Assembly (NCBI GenBank): GCA_963921825.1
Contig: OY997588.1
Location: 136,989,203 to 137,053,202, forward strand
Direction: 5' to 3'
Length of the DNA stretch: 64,000 nt
From: Erodium maritimum
Taxonomy: Eukaryota; Streptophyta; Magnoliopsida; Geraniales; Geraniaceae
In this document: positions 1-11,419 of the stretch, piece by piece
Layout of the letters: each line of letters begins with the position of its first letter
Numbering within the stretch: position 1 is the first letter of the stretch
The notes under the pieces: generated by a model
What the model saw: the letters and a program-made list of their open reading frames with translations, nothing else
The model's database searches: none
Told to the model about the DNA's origin: nothing
Program-made: the position numbers and the translations under genes

Positions 1-139
1 TTTTGACTTTACTTTATCACTAGAAGACGAAATAGGGAAAAATGAGCCTGTAAGCCTACTCTTTGAACCTAAATTTCAGCACTTTTCATTGATGGACGAA
101 AATTTGAGGTTAGAGAGAGAGAGAAGGAGAGCCTCCATT

Positions 140-230
140 GAAGAAGAAGAAGAAGAAGAAGAAGAAGAAGAAGAAGAAGAAGAAGAAGAAGAAGAAGAAG
201 AAGAAGAAGAAGAAGAAGAAGAAGAAGAAG
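140..230. repeat. (GAA)n microsatellite, about 91 bp
   Basis: An almost perfect GAA trinucleotide run inside LTR-like copy 1. It produces spurious poly-Glu and poly-Ser ORFs on the two strands. The copy at 8902-11996 has the equivalent TTC tract in the same relative position. Confidence 0.97.
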
Positions 231-1654
231 GGTCATCTTCCATGAATTCTACCATCAAAACATTCCAATTTCTTCGTATTCTTCATCCTCTTCTCATTCC
301 CAAAGGTAAGAACCCAACCTTTTTCCATTTTGATGAACTTTAGTTTATGGGTCTTGTAGGATTTAGATAAAATTGGATTGGGTCTTGTTGGAAATGAGAA
401 ATCCTTGGTGGAATTGAGTAGTAATGGAAAGAAATTGGTGAAATTAGAAGAATTGGATAAAACCCTAATTTTGGAATTGGGGGAAATGTGAAATTAGAGC
501 TAATCTTGAATGATTTTAGTTGAACCATGATGGATTAAGGACCTAGAGCTCGTTTGGGACGTTTTCGGGAGAAAGGTGAAGTTTTCCGGCAATCGGAGGC
601 TCGCTGGAGCTCCGACCGGTCACTAGAGGTCCGGCCACGGTGGGCCGGTGGCGGGGGACGTCGAGATACGAGCCTTGCCTCGGGATTTGGACTGTGCCTC
701 GGGATTTGAGCCATGCCTCGGGTCCCTAGCCTCGGGTTTCGTTGTGTGTGGTGCCCGGTTGAGTGTACTTCCGCTTTGATCGACTTTGGACTAGTATTGA
801 GTTTTTTGTGTTACGTTGTTAACTTAGAGTCTGACTTGTTCGTGGAGAAGGAGGAAGCTAGCCAGGTCGTCACTACTGGATTGGATTGCTTTTGAGGTAG
901 GGAAAAGTAGCGGTTACTTGTTCAATTAAGAAAAGTTACTATAATTGCATATAGGATATGAGTAACCGGAATAATTGTAGAATCACATGTAAGATGTGAA
1001 TAACTAGTGTAGTCGTTTAAAATGTGGAATCACTTGCGGGCCATGTCGTGCCCGTAGGTTTGGGACTTGTCGTGCTGTAGAATTGCATGTGGGCCAGGTC
1101 GTGCCCGTAAGATTGTGTGATTGTCACGCCCCAATTTCAGCGAACCGAAACTAGGGACGCGAACGTTTAAAAAGTTACAAAACTGAAACCTGTTTTCGAT
1201 AAATCACCTAAAAAGTCAGTTTAGTTCCACAAAAGAATAATATTTACATCTCAAAATAAAAGTCCCACATTTGGACAAAACGAGATACACGTCTCTAGAC
1301 TCAAACACCCAGCAACCCGCTTCAAGCTCTTCAAGCTTCAGAAACTCACCTAGTCCAGACTACGAACGGTACCTGTAGGAAAAGCAGCTAGGGGTGAGCG
1401 TTCACTCACCACCACAGATAACATACTGACTATGGCATAATTAGTAGACAAAGCCGATGACACCAACAACGACTCAAAGACACCCACACGACCGGTCTTT
1501 TCCTCAACTGACTCAACACACGGACACGTTATGTAGACCCCACACTACGATCGACGACCTCCTCCAAGACACGACTGACCACACAATACCAAACAAGATC
1601 ACAAAGGATCGCAAACCAGCTGCTCAGTAACCAATCTCTGTATCCTGCCCTTTT

Positions 1655-1848
1655 CCGATCCCAGTCGGTACAGGCGGTCGACCTGTCGCACAACTTCCCC
1701 CGATCCCAGTCGGGGGGCTAACCCACAACCTCTCCGCTTCACCCGATCCCAGTCGGGTGGTTAGCCACACCCGCGCGTCCTTCCCCCGATCCCAGTCGGG
1801 GAGCTAGCCCACAACCCCTCCGCTTCTCCCGATCCCAGTCGGGAGGCT
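1655..1848. repeat. CCCGATCCCAGTCGGG stem-loop array (4 units)
   Basis: Four imperfect tandem units each contain the inverted-repeat core CCGATCCCAGTCGG (stem CCGA/TCGG, extended to CCCGA/TCGGG in three). They are separated by about 45-60 bp with related spacers such as GGGGCTAACCCACAACC. This is the variable array of LTR-like copy 2. Confidence 0.85.
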
Positions 1849-2019
1849 AGCTACACCACACAACCTCCACCAGTAACCAGTAACCAATCACAAACACAAA
1901 CAAGTTCAAACAGACAGTAACGACACCGGTGACAACTCCACAGACACTCAAGGCCAACAAAACACCGACAACCAAACACAGGTTCAACAACCCTACGGGC
2001 CTTCCTGGCCACCCAAGAC

Positions 2020-2215
2020 ACCAACGATAAAGTACGGGTTCACAACCCCACGGGCACTCACGGCCACTCAAAATACCGAAATGACAACACGGGCTCTCAT
2101 GGCCACCCAAGACTCAGCAATAATTAACACGGGCTCTCAAGGCCACCCAAACTCAATCAACAAATAACACGGGCTCTCAAGGCCACCCAAACTCAACAAC
2201 AAACAACACGCAACA
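2020..2215. repeat. Tandem array of CACGGGCTCTCAAGGCCACCC-like units
   Basis: At least six degenerate units of about 30-40 bp contain the core GGGCTCTCAAGGCCACCCAA or CACGGGCACTCACGGCCAC. The same unit type recurs in the copy at 8902-11996 (about 9880-10410), so this array is shared by the two plus-strand copies. Confidence 0.8.
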
Positions 2216-4213
2216 ACCTCCGGGCATGGTCATATGCCTCCAGTGAAACAATTAACGCTAAGTTCTCTGCTCCTACGACACTACTAAGTGTCACATGCAC
2301 TTTCAGTAATCGCTACGTTCCCGTATCATGCATTTCTAATATTCGATAACCTAAATAACACACGACACCCCGGTGTCACATGCAATTCTACAGTTAACTT
2401 TCCCTAGTCAGGGCCGAGATCCGGCTACTTTTCCCTACCTCGTAAGCAACTCCAAAAGCGCTCCACTAAACCCGAGATGAAACGCAGTCACTCACCGAGC
2501 CTCCCTTTGCCTCGGTCCGCAGCACGATCTAAAAGAACACAGATTTAACTCACTTTTAAGCTAGTACGAACAGGTCGAAAATTAAATAATTCAACGCCCA
2601 AAATTAATAACGGTTCCGCCGTTAAGTTAACGGCTGCGATTTGTCCATTTTAAATTCGACAGTTGTCGTTTACACTCGAGCGGGATAAAAGTCGGGTTAC
2701 AACGGATCGGGTTCGAGCACCCGCGCACCGAACCCAGGTTTGATCTAAACCCCGTTTAAACCCCTTTTAAACTTAAAACCGTCTTTGAACTCCTTTGCTT
2801 TGTTTAAATCCGACTTCGACTTGAACACAACGGTTTCCTTCCGCTCGTTTCCAAACTCGACATTTTTGGTCCGAAACCCTTCTAAAACCGATTTGATTTC
2901 GTTTTCCCTCCTTTTTGATTTAACTTAACTCAAATTCGTTTAACGACCGACCTTCGTTTTAAACCCCAATTAATTCAACCGATTTAGTTTTATCGATAAT
3001 TAATTAATCGAACTTTTAACCTAAAACAGATTTTTCAACGTAACGCTCAAATTAAACCCTTTTCTTCTTCAACGTTAACCAAATCTGGAAATCGTTCGAA
3101 ACATAACAATAATATCGAAACTTTGTTCAACTTTACAATTTTCAGATTTACAACAATACAACAAATCCTTTAAACAACCAGATCTACGTTTTCTGTTCTG
3201 TTCCCTTCCATTTCGGGAGCTCCGTTCCATCCCGACCGGATCTGAACGAACTCGGGAACGGGAAAGCAAAGACGAAGAAGAACGGATCGGGTTAGGTACG
3301 GCCGACCACCGGCGCGGTCGGCCGAAGTTCCACGACCGAGAACTAACCGTGAGGATGGCGGCGGTGCACGGCGGTGTACGGCTGCGTAGGGCTCGGGTCC
3401 GGACGGCTCGTCCCGTTCCGGATCTGGCGAGCTCGCCGGCGACGGCGGGAGCTCGGGGCGAGTTAGGGCTCGGACGGGAAGACCGGAGACGGGAAGAGGG
3501 CGGCGGCGCGTTAGGGTTCGGACGGTACCGGTGGTGGCGTGGGGAGCTCGGTGGCCGGAGCTGGTGGTGGCTGGTGCTGGTTCGGCGAGGAAGACGAAGG
3601 AGAAGAGTGAGGCAGGGAGCTCGGGGACGGGGTTGCCGGAGCGGTGACGGGGTCGGGATGGAGGAGGAAGGGATGAGACGGTGCCGGTGAGGGAGGTGGC
3701 GGCCGGAACTGTGGTGGACGGCGTCGGTTTCGGCGAGGAAGACGAGAGAGGAGAGAGAGTCGGATCGAGGGAGAGAGAGAGGAGAGGGTGAGGGCTGCTG
3801 AGGTGTGAGGGAAAATAGGGTTTCAGAATTGTGAGGCTGGGTTATATACCCAGGCCTGACCAGATTGGGCCTCAGCTGGGCTGGGCTGGGCCTGCGGGCC
3901 TGGCCTTGTCCAGACCTGCTTTCCCTTTTTTTTTGCACTTGTTTCAAAAACTTACCCTAAGGTTTTCGTTTGCAAATTAATACCTTAACGAAACGAAGCG
4001 GGTTTTACAGTGATGGTTGTGCTTTACCTGTGTGAATGTTATTGTTGAACTATTTCCTTGTGACATGTTTGAGGCGCTGTATGTGGGTGAGCTTCGTGCG
4101 TTATGTGAATTGATGATTAAGATGACATGCTATGTGAATCGTGTTATGAGTAAGTAGTGGTAATAAGTGAAGTATTATTGGTGGTTTTATGGTTGGTTGG
4201 GATGATTTATAAA

Positions 4214-4393
4214 CCGATGTTGTGTGTTCCGGTATAATTTGTACCCCGATGTTGTGTGTTCCGGGATGATATCTAGGCCGATGTTGTGTGTTCCGGTATA
4301 ATTTGTACCCCGATGTTGTGTGTTCCGGGATTATATCTAGGCCGATGTTGTGTGTTCCGGTATGATATGTTTAAGCCGTGTTGTGTGATCCGG
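4214..4393. repeat. CCGATGTTGTGTGTTCCGG array (about 32-bp period)
   Basis: Units start near 4214, 4246, 4278, 4310 and 4342, followed by a degenerate unit, with a period of about 32 bp. Each unit pairs CCG-type and CGG-type ends around a TGTTGTGTG core. This is the variable array of LTR-like copy 1. Confidence 0.85.
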
Positions 4394-5924
4394 CGTATTA
4401 TTGGATACTTACTGTGTGTGTGTTTGCTAATGATTTACTGTGTGTTGCTATTGTTTTACTGTGTGTATTTACTCGGTAATTCATTTGAGATATGATTTGA
4501 GTGTGAATATTGAGTAATCGATGATTGTTGAGTAGGGTTGATTTCACACGTTAAGTGTGGTTATTGGATAAGTATTGTGATAAAGCGATGTTGTGGTTAT
4601 GTGAGGTTGGTTATGATTGTGATTGTGATTGTGTGTTTTTCTGAGAATGATTGACTGGTTGTACGCTGGAGATGTTGAGATCGTGTGGGCGTTGAGTAAC
4701 ATATGATTTGTTTGGTCGTGTGTGATTGATACGATGATACGTGGTTGTGCTTGTGACTAATCGTCTGTGATGAGGTAGACCCACAATCCGACCACGGGTC
4801 GGTAAAGTGTTGCAATGGTTCCGCGATGAAGTGGTTGCCAGCCTCTGACTAGCTATTGGGAAAATGTGCGATGGGTCCCGCGAGGAGGTCGACCGCCTGT
4901 CCAGACTGTGTGTCGTGGTAAGTGTGTGGGTTATCGCCAGGCCCAGCCGGGTTGCTACCGGAAACCGAGCAGGAGGTGGTTTAATGTTTGTGTTTGGATG
5001 CCTTATGTATTGTTCGGTTGTTACTGTGTGTGTTGACTAGTTTTGGTTCGCTGTGGTAATTTACGCCTGTTATGTGATTCTTGTGTGACTTGGGTGATAA
5101 CGTTATGGGTGTTTGGTAATGGACCGTATGATTGTATGACATCGGGTATGAGTTGTGTTTGATGAGTTCTTGTGTGAAATAGGTGGTCCAGGTTTGATTG
5201 TTGAGAACCGTCCTCGTGACGGTTTGGTGTCAAGTATGAGGTGTGACTGGTTCCTCCGCTTTCAACTGTTGTGTTTGCAACTGGTGTCGTTGTAGATATT
5301 TCCGATGTATGTGTGTTTCTTTGACTTGGATCAAGTGTCGATATTTGTGTTTTCCTGTTTGATTTCGTTAGTTGTTATTGCTTTACTAGTATGCCATATT
5401 TGGACGGGTATCCGTGGTGGTGAGCAAAATGCTCATCCCTTTTACTACTTTTTCCTACTGAGCGAAACGCTCATCCCATTCACTACTGTTCCTACAGGTT
5501 TTGATCGTGATTTGGTTTAGAGGACGTCTCGGAGATTGGGAGCTTAGCGAGAGTTCGGGTATCATTTACCTAGTAGAGACGTACTCCTTTTGTCTTGAAC
5601 ATGTTGATTTTGGAACTCGAGCTTTGGACTCATTTGTTGTTATTTATCGGTTCTGGATTATTTTATGAAATTTGGATTTCAAAATGCTTTTCCGTTAATA
5701 TTTTTCGGATTGTGAAACGGTTTCCTTTTAAATTTCTGGTTCACGTCTCGAGTTTGGTCAAAACCGGATTTGGGGCGTGACAATGTGACCTGCCGTTTTA
5801 GTTTCATAAAACTTACGTATATAGAGTCGATACAATTTAAATATATAGTATATCAAGCCTCAAAATAATAAATATGTTTAAATCTTAAATAATTATCTTT
5901 AACTGAGTCAGTTTTTTTTCTCTC

Positions 5925-7108
5925 TCTCTGCGCATGACCTTCTCTCTCAACAGAAGGCAACCCTAGCCCCATTGCTGTTTTGTGTCGCCGTCACCGATGG
6001 CCACTATGGCTCCGGCCACAGCGGCTGCCGGTGAGGCTCTTCTCACACACTTTTTTGTTGCTGCCCAGGCGTCTCTGGGTTTTTCCGCCAACTCGCTCCT
6101 CTGTTGGTCGCTGCTTCACCCCGTCGCGCTCCACCTTCCTCCGGCCAGATCTGGCCCCCTCGCCGCCGTCTACAACCAGCCCCTCGCCTCGCTGTCGTCT
6201 GAGCTGCGCTGGCCGGATCTACCAACAATCCTGCCTCCCACCATCGCCCCTCTGCCTCCTCCCCTCCCTTTCTCACCTAGCCCACCGCCCCTCTCCGACG
6301 CCGCATCCTTCCCTCCTCCTCCGGCCTACTCCAGTCAAGCTCGTAGCTCACCTCCGGCAAAGCCCACCATCCTCCGGTCTGCTCAGACTCCCCATGTTCC
6401 CCCTCTGCTTCGTCCACCACGAAGGCCAGACCTGCCGGCCACCCCCCCTCCACGCTCCTTCATCGGCGACGACCAAGGCAGATCGGCAGCCTTCGTCCTC
6501 CGGTTTCAGCTCCCAACGACGACGACTAGATTGCCTTCGGCCGAGCCTCTTCGTCACGATTTTCCTCCGGCCAAGCGGACAGATCTGCACCCAGTTTTTG
6601 TCGGAACACTACAGTCGAAGTCGTTTAGCTGTGCTCCTGCTTTTAGTGTTTAACCGACCTGTCCCGTGCACCAGCCCTTAGCGTATCAGATCTGCACCCG
6701 TCGACGTCGTCCGCCTCGATCCCAAACCCTCACATCGGAGGCCGATCGAGAGTAGTTCTTGCGTGTTGTCATTGTTTATTTTGTTTATTTGTTGTTATTA
6801 GGTTTTTGTTAGTTCTCCCTATCAGAATATCAGATATTCGGTAGGTGTAGTTGCTGCCTCTGGTTGCTTGTCCGGTCGGGGCTTTTTATCGGTGGATCTC
6901 TTCGAAAAGCCGATAAAGAATACCGATCTGGTAGTAGTTTGTTATCTAGGTGCTGCGTCGTCTGTCTCTAAAGCTATTCATCTCATTGGTTGTCCCTCGA
7001 GTTCTCTAGGTCGACCTATGGATGTAACGCTTGGTCGGTTTGTTATGTACTCGGTTTATAAGATTTATTAACTTATTAATGAATCTTTTTCTTTAAAAAA
7101 AACTAAGT
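5925..7108 (+). mobile_element. Poly(A)-tailed retroposon without reverse transcriptase
   Basis: The 5' end is pyrimidine-rich (CTCTCTCTCTCTG), then a GC-rich segment with two overlapping Pro/Ser-rich reading frames (5980-6681 and 5982-6653). A T-rich tail follows, ending in ATTAATGAATC...CTTTAAAAAAAA near 7100, as in LINE 3' ends. The proteins are low-complexity (Pro, Ser, Leu), show no domain, and overlap in two frames, so neither is called a gene. A possible target duplication (AACTGAGTCA before, AACTAAGTAA after) is too weak to rely on. Interpreted as a non-autonomous LINE-type retroposon. Confidence 0.5.
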
Positions 7109-8901
7109 AACATCAAGGTTGAGAGGGAGAGAGAGTTAAATCGTAAGTGTATACTGTATAGAGACAATGTGGGGATATATTAAGTTACTTACATATATGT
7201 GTCTTTTTCCGGAAGGAATATACAGTGTGTGGTCTTTGTCAAAACAGACCACCATTGGCATGCTTTTCATCCATTCTCTAGGGTTCAACACTCTTTTCCC
7301 CACGCCCATGCTCCTTTCTTCTTTTGTACCTACTCTAATATATGTTTGTTTTTCTATTTTATACACCTTCTTCAAGTCAAATATATTTTTTGTTGTCATA
7401 TATTACGAATTTTCACTCTTTTTTCAGAAATTAGATTACTGTTATTTACTTATTAAGAATTTAAATTTATTGTACTTAAGCAAATGATTTGTTGACTAGT
7501 TATCTCTGTTAGTGTTGAGAGCTCTCAACTAGCCACTACAAGTCGTTATCCATAATCTCGTCATCGTGTAAAACCTCCATCAGTAAAAGCATGAGTTTCT
7601 TCCTTTTTACAATTTTGTTGTTGTTCTCCTCTACGCCTTCACATCTCAGCGCTGTTTATCGGAAGGATGATGCTTACTCTACGACGATCCGCGACTCCCT
7701 AATACGGCGGTGACCGCCGTCTCCATGTTAGCCTCTCTTGCCGGGAGCAAACACGCGAACGACAACATAGCGGGAGAGTCATTTGTTGGCTCAAACAATC
7801 AGACGAATCATGCGAGGTCTGTAAGAAATATAGGGTTAGTATATTGAAGATAAACAAATTCAAATAAACCAATTGAAATAATAGAATAACCTTTACCGAA
7901 TCAGTTAGCTTACTAATTTTGGATTAAAAAATAGAGGTTTATCGAGTCCAGGTACTCCTGTCGCCTTAAGCCACTTGGCTGTCCCGTATGGGCAACGGTC
8001 TCCCAGAATACAACGACTAAGTCAGTAAACTCAACTCCGTGTAGAGAAATCACCGGGATTAAGGAAGAATGGGGAACGTAATTGGGAGAGAAAGAGGTGG
8101 TTTTCGATCTATGGTTTTGATATATTTGGTATGTGAGAAGTGTGTAGAAGATGACTTAGTAGGTTGAGATTTATAGGCTCTCTAATAAGGATAAGAAGGT
8201 AATGTTATGGGGTAGCTAATCCCGTAAAAGCCTCTCATTAAGAGGTAATGGCCAACCAACTACATAAATCATATTTAAAACCATAAATTTTATTTAATAC
8301 CATAAATCACATTTAAAACAACAAAATCACATTTTAACCACATTTTTCCAACAATGTTTGCTATGCAATCTCGCTACGTCCAATGAGAAAATTGCGGGGA
8401 AATGGGACGCCTCCCTCTCCACCGGACTAGTTCACCCTCCGTCGAGGAATACCCTGCCTATGATAGCCCCACGGATGTTACCGTCAATCTGACAAAACGA
8501 AGCATGAGAGAAAGCAACCTCGGTCCTCCACTGGATCCCTTATGGTACGACGTGGTCAACAGACAATCCTCCTCTACGACGTATCCTTCCCGTTGCACTA
8601 CCACTAGCCTCCCATCAAGGAGGAAGCCAATGTCCTCCATGGCCTCATCGCCACCAGCAACATATGCAAGGCGATCCTAACCAAGCACGATGGGGCAACC
8701 TTAGGGCTCTCACCACTCCCGATCGTGCCCTGCCTCGGTTCAATATCCAACCGTGGAAACTGATCCACTAAGATGAGATGGTGGAGGAGGAAGAGCTCGA
8801 CATTCGCAGACCACCTTGGATCGGTTCAGAGGCACCCAAACCCCACCTCGTGCTATTATATATTCATACAACTATGGAAGTGTGTCCCCATATATACCAT
8901 C
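7109..8901. other. No gene recognised
   Basis: AT-rich sequence with a moderately GC-rich stretch at 8390-8890. The frame at 8402-8680 has no recognisable domain. This DNA appears to continue at 12002 beyond the LTR-like insertion, so 8390-8901 plus 12002-12540 was once one contiguous stretch. It may be an old retroelement, but I cannot assign it. Confidence 0.5.
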
Positions 8902-9509
8902 TGTCACGCCCCAATTTTAGTAAAACCGAACTAGGGACGCGAACATTTTAAAAAGATACGATACTTGAAACCTGTTTTCATTAAACACTTTAAAAGTACC
9001 CTTTGTTCAACAAAATAATAATTACATTTTAAAACACGTGCCAACAAGTGGACAAAAGTACGAGGTATCCGTCACTAGACTCAAAAGACAAAACCCGGAC
9101 TCCGCTCCTAGCTCCACAAGCCTCGAGAGCTCACCTAGTCCGTCCCACGAACAGTACCTGTAGGAAAAGCAGCTAGGGGTGAGCGTTCGCTCACCACCAC
9201 GGATAACAGACTGACTACGGCATAATTATCAGACAAAGCAAGTAACACCAACAACAACTCCACACCGGGGAACACCATCCCCAACCCAAGTACTCTAACT
9301 GAACATACACCCATTGTTGCCTTCCCTGACCAACTCGACACACTGACACGTAAAGTAGACCCGACACAACCATTGACGACCTTTTCCAAGGACTCAAAAG
9401 AAAGTTACGCAACACCAAACAGCATCACAAGGGATCACACCCCAAACAAAATCACGAAAGATCGCACACCAAACAAGATCACAAAGGATCGCAAACCAGC
9501 TGCCAAGAA

Positions 9510-9690
9510 TGCTCACGCCCTCCCGGGACTCTAACCCGGTCAGGGCAACCCAAGAATGCTGCAACTTACCGGGACTCTAACCCGTAAGCCAGCCGGAAAA
9601 TGCTTGCACTTACCGAGACTCTAACTCGTAAGCCAGCCAAAGAATGCGTGCAACTTACCGGGACTCTAACCCGTAAGCCAGCCAAAGTAT
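9510..9690. repeat. CGGGACTCTAACCCG stem-loop array
   Basis: Repeated units of the form CTTACCGGGACTCTAACCCGTAAGCCAGCC, about 40-50 bp apart, occur at least four times here and again near 10050-10130 and 10255-10290. The core is a short stem CGGG/CCCG around ACTCTAA, and the outer CTTAC/GTAAG arms also pair. Some units carry the compensated form CGAGACTCTAACTCG. This is the variable array of copy 3. Confidence 0.85.
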
Positions 9691-11309
9691 GCTCACAAAC
9701 CCAAACCACACACGCGCGGCCAGGACCCCTTTATTGGCGGGCGGGCCCCCTACCCCGTCTGAACATGCAGACGCGTGTGCTCGTGGACCCCCGTTTCATG
9801 AAGCGGGCCCCCAACCTCAAGTAACCACAAACACAATCACAATCACAAGCACAAGCAAGTTCAACAACCAGTAACAACACAGGTTCAACACTCACAGGCA
9901 CTCATGGCCACCAAGACACTAACAGCAAAACTCGGACTCAACAGCCCCACAGGCACTCACGGCCTCCCAAGACACACCAACCGTAAGACACGGACTCAAC
10001 AGCCCCACAGGCACTCACAGCCTCCCAAGACACACCATAAAAAACGCTTGCAACTTACCGAGACTCTAACTCGTAAGCCAGCTAAAGAAAGCTTGCAACC
10101 CCCTCGAGACTCTAACTCGTTCAGGCCAGCCAAAGACACCAACCTTAGTACACGGCTCTCAAGACCGCTCAAAACACCAAAGGTAAAGACACGGGTTCAA
10201 CAACCCCACGGGCACTCATGGCCACCCAAAACTCAACAATAAAACACGCTTGCAACTTACCGAGACTCTAACTCGTAAGCCAGCTAAAACACCAACAGTA
10301 AAGTACGGGCTCTCATGGCCACCCAAACATGAATAATAACACGGGATCTCAGGGCCACTCAAGACTCAACAATAATAAAACGGGCTCTCAAGGCCACCCA
10401 AACACCAAAAGATCAATCAACCTCCGGGCATGGTCATATGCCTCCAGTACTCCTAATATCAACAAGTTCACAATCAACCTCCGGGCATGGTCATATGCCT
10501 CCAGTAAATCAATTATCGCTAAGTTCTCGGCTCCTACGACACTACTAAGTGTCACATGCCTTTCCAATAATTACTAAGTTCCCGTAACATGTTTTTCTAA
10601 TAAACGCTACAATCCCGTATCATGCTTTTCTAATATTTAAAATAAATCTACTCAACCCACGACACCCCGGTGCCACATGCAATTCTACTATTAACTTTCC
10701 CTAATCAGGGCCGAGATCCGGCTACTTTTCCCTACCTCGCGCGTGTTCTCCCAAAAGCCAACCACGAGCTCCTGTGATGATCTCAGTCACTCACCCAACT
10801 TTCCCTTGCCTCGGTCCGTGGCACGATCTAAAAGAACACAAATTAAAGGCACTTAGCCACTCGCAGGAAAAACTGAAAACCAGTACCCGAGCACCCGAGC
10901 ACGTGGGCCCCACCCACACTACTTGGCCGAGCCCTAGGGTTTAAGGGGAGGGGCTCGGCCACCATGTGGTGGCTGGTGCCAGCTCCGGCCAGCCACCTCA
11001 TGGCCGGCCAGCCACCTCATGGCCGGCCGGCCACCAGCCACGGTGGCCGGAGCTCCTCCCGAGCCTCCGGTCACCGGAAAACGTGAAATTAAACCCCCAA
11101 ACACCTCTAAAACGTCTCCAACACCTCCCCAACCTCCACACAACCCTAAATCATTCGTTTTAACAAAACCCTAGCTTTCCAAAATAATCAAAACGAGAAT
11201 CGGTTTGGGTATTACCGTAGAGAAGGATGGGGGGAACGGGATTGCTCTTTGCTTCAAGACGATCCAAGGGCTTGATTCTCCTCCAAACCCTAACCCTTTC
11301 TCCTTCGCT

Positions 11310-11419
11310 CTTCTTCTTCTTCTTCTTCTTCTTCTTCTTCTTCTTCTTCTTCTTCTTCTTCTTCTTCTTCTTCTTCTTCTTCTTCTTCTTCTTCTTCTTC
11401 TTCTTCTTCTTCTTCTTCT
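11310..11419. repeat. (TTC)n microsatellite, about 110 bp
   Basis: A perfect TTC run in the distal part of LTR-like copy 3, in the same relative place as the GAA/TTC tract of copy 1. It generates poly-Leu, poly-Phe and poly-Arg pseudo-ORFs. Confidence 0.97.

Larger units (their letters stand above)
1122..4009 (+). mobile_element. LTR-like family copy 2 (2.9 kb, complete, TSD GTGAT)
   Basis: The unit starts TGTCACGCCCC and ends GGGTTTTACA, so it has TG...CA termini. It is flanked by the 5-bp direct repeat GTGAT at 1117-1121 and 4010-4014, as expected for LTR-retrotransposon integration. It is inserted into copy 1 in the opposite orientation. It contains a perfect hairpin at 1394-1411 (GGTGAG-CGTTCA-CTCACC), stem-loop tandem repeats at 1655-1848 and 2020-2215, the box TACTTTTCCCTAC near 2427-2440, and a G/C-rich Arg/Pro/Ser-coding distal part. 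The 290-codon minus-strand ORF at 3075-3947 is compositional (Pro, Ser, Arg) with no recognisable domain, and I do not call it a gene. Most likely a solo LTR of a long-LTR element; a non-autonomous single-unit element is the alternative. Confidence 0.8.
1..5782 (-). mobile_element. LTR-like family copy 1 (host copy, interrupted by copy 2)
   Basis: On the minus strand this unit begins at 5782 with TGTCACGCCCC and continues to 4010. It is then interrupted by another family member (1122-4009), resumes at 1121 and runs off the left edge of the window. It carries the family landmarks: a hairpin pair at 5459-5473 and 5421-5435 (TGAGCG-AAA-CGCTCA type), an array of CCGATGTTGTGTGTTCCGG units, the box GTAGGGAAAAGTA near 897-909, and a long GAA/TTC tract. 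No reverse transcriptase, integrase or other conserved domain is visible in any frame, so it looks like a solo-LTR or non-autonomous LTR unit. The missing left part means its target duplication cannot be tested. Small ORFs inside it are low-complexity and not supported as genes. Confidence 0.7.

Noticed and set aside
76-343. Poly-Ser and poly-Glu ORFs
   Set aside because: They are translations of the GAA/TTC microsatellite on the two strands.
3075-3947. 290-codon minus-strand ORF, the longest in copy 2
   Set aside because: Pro/Ser/Arg composition follows GC content. An overlapping plus frame is also open, no domain is seen, and it lies wholly within an LTR-like unit.
1122-5782. A single DNA transposon with inverted ends at 1122 and 5782
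   Set aside because: The two inverted TGTCACGCCCC ends belong to two nested units. The inner one closes at 4009 with TTTACA and a GTGAT duplication, which fits LTR-type integration.
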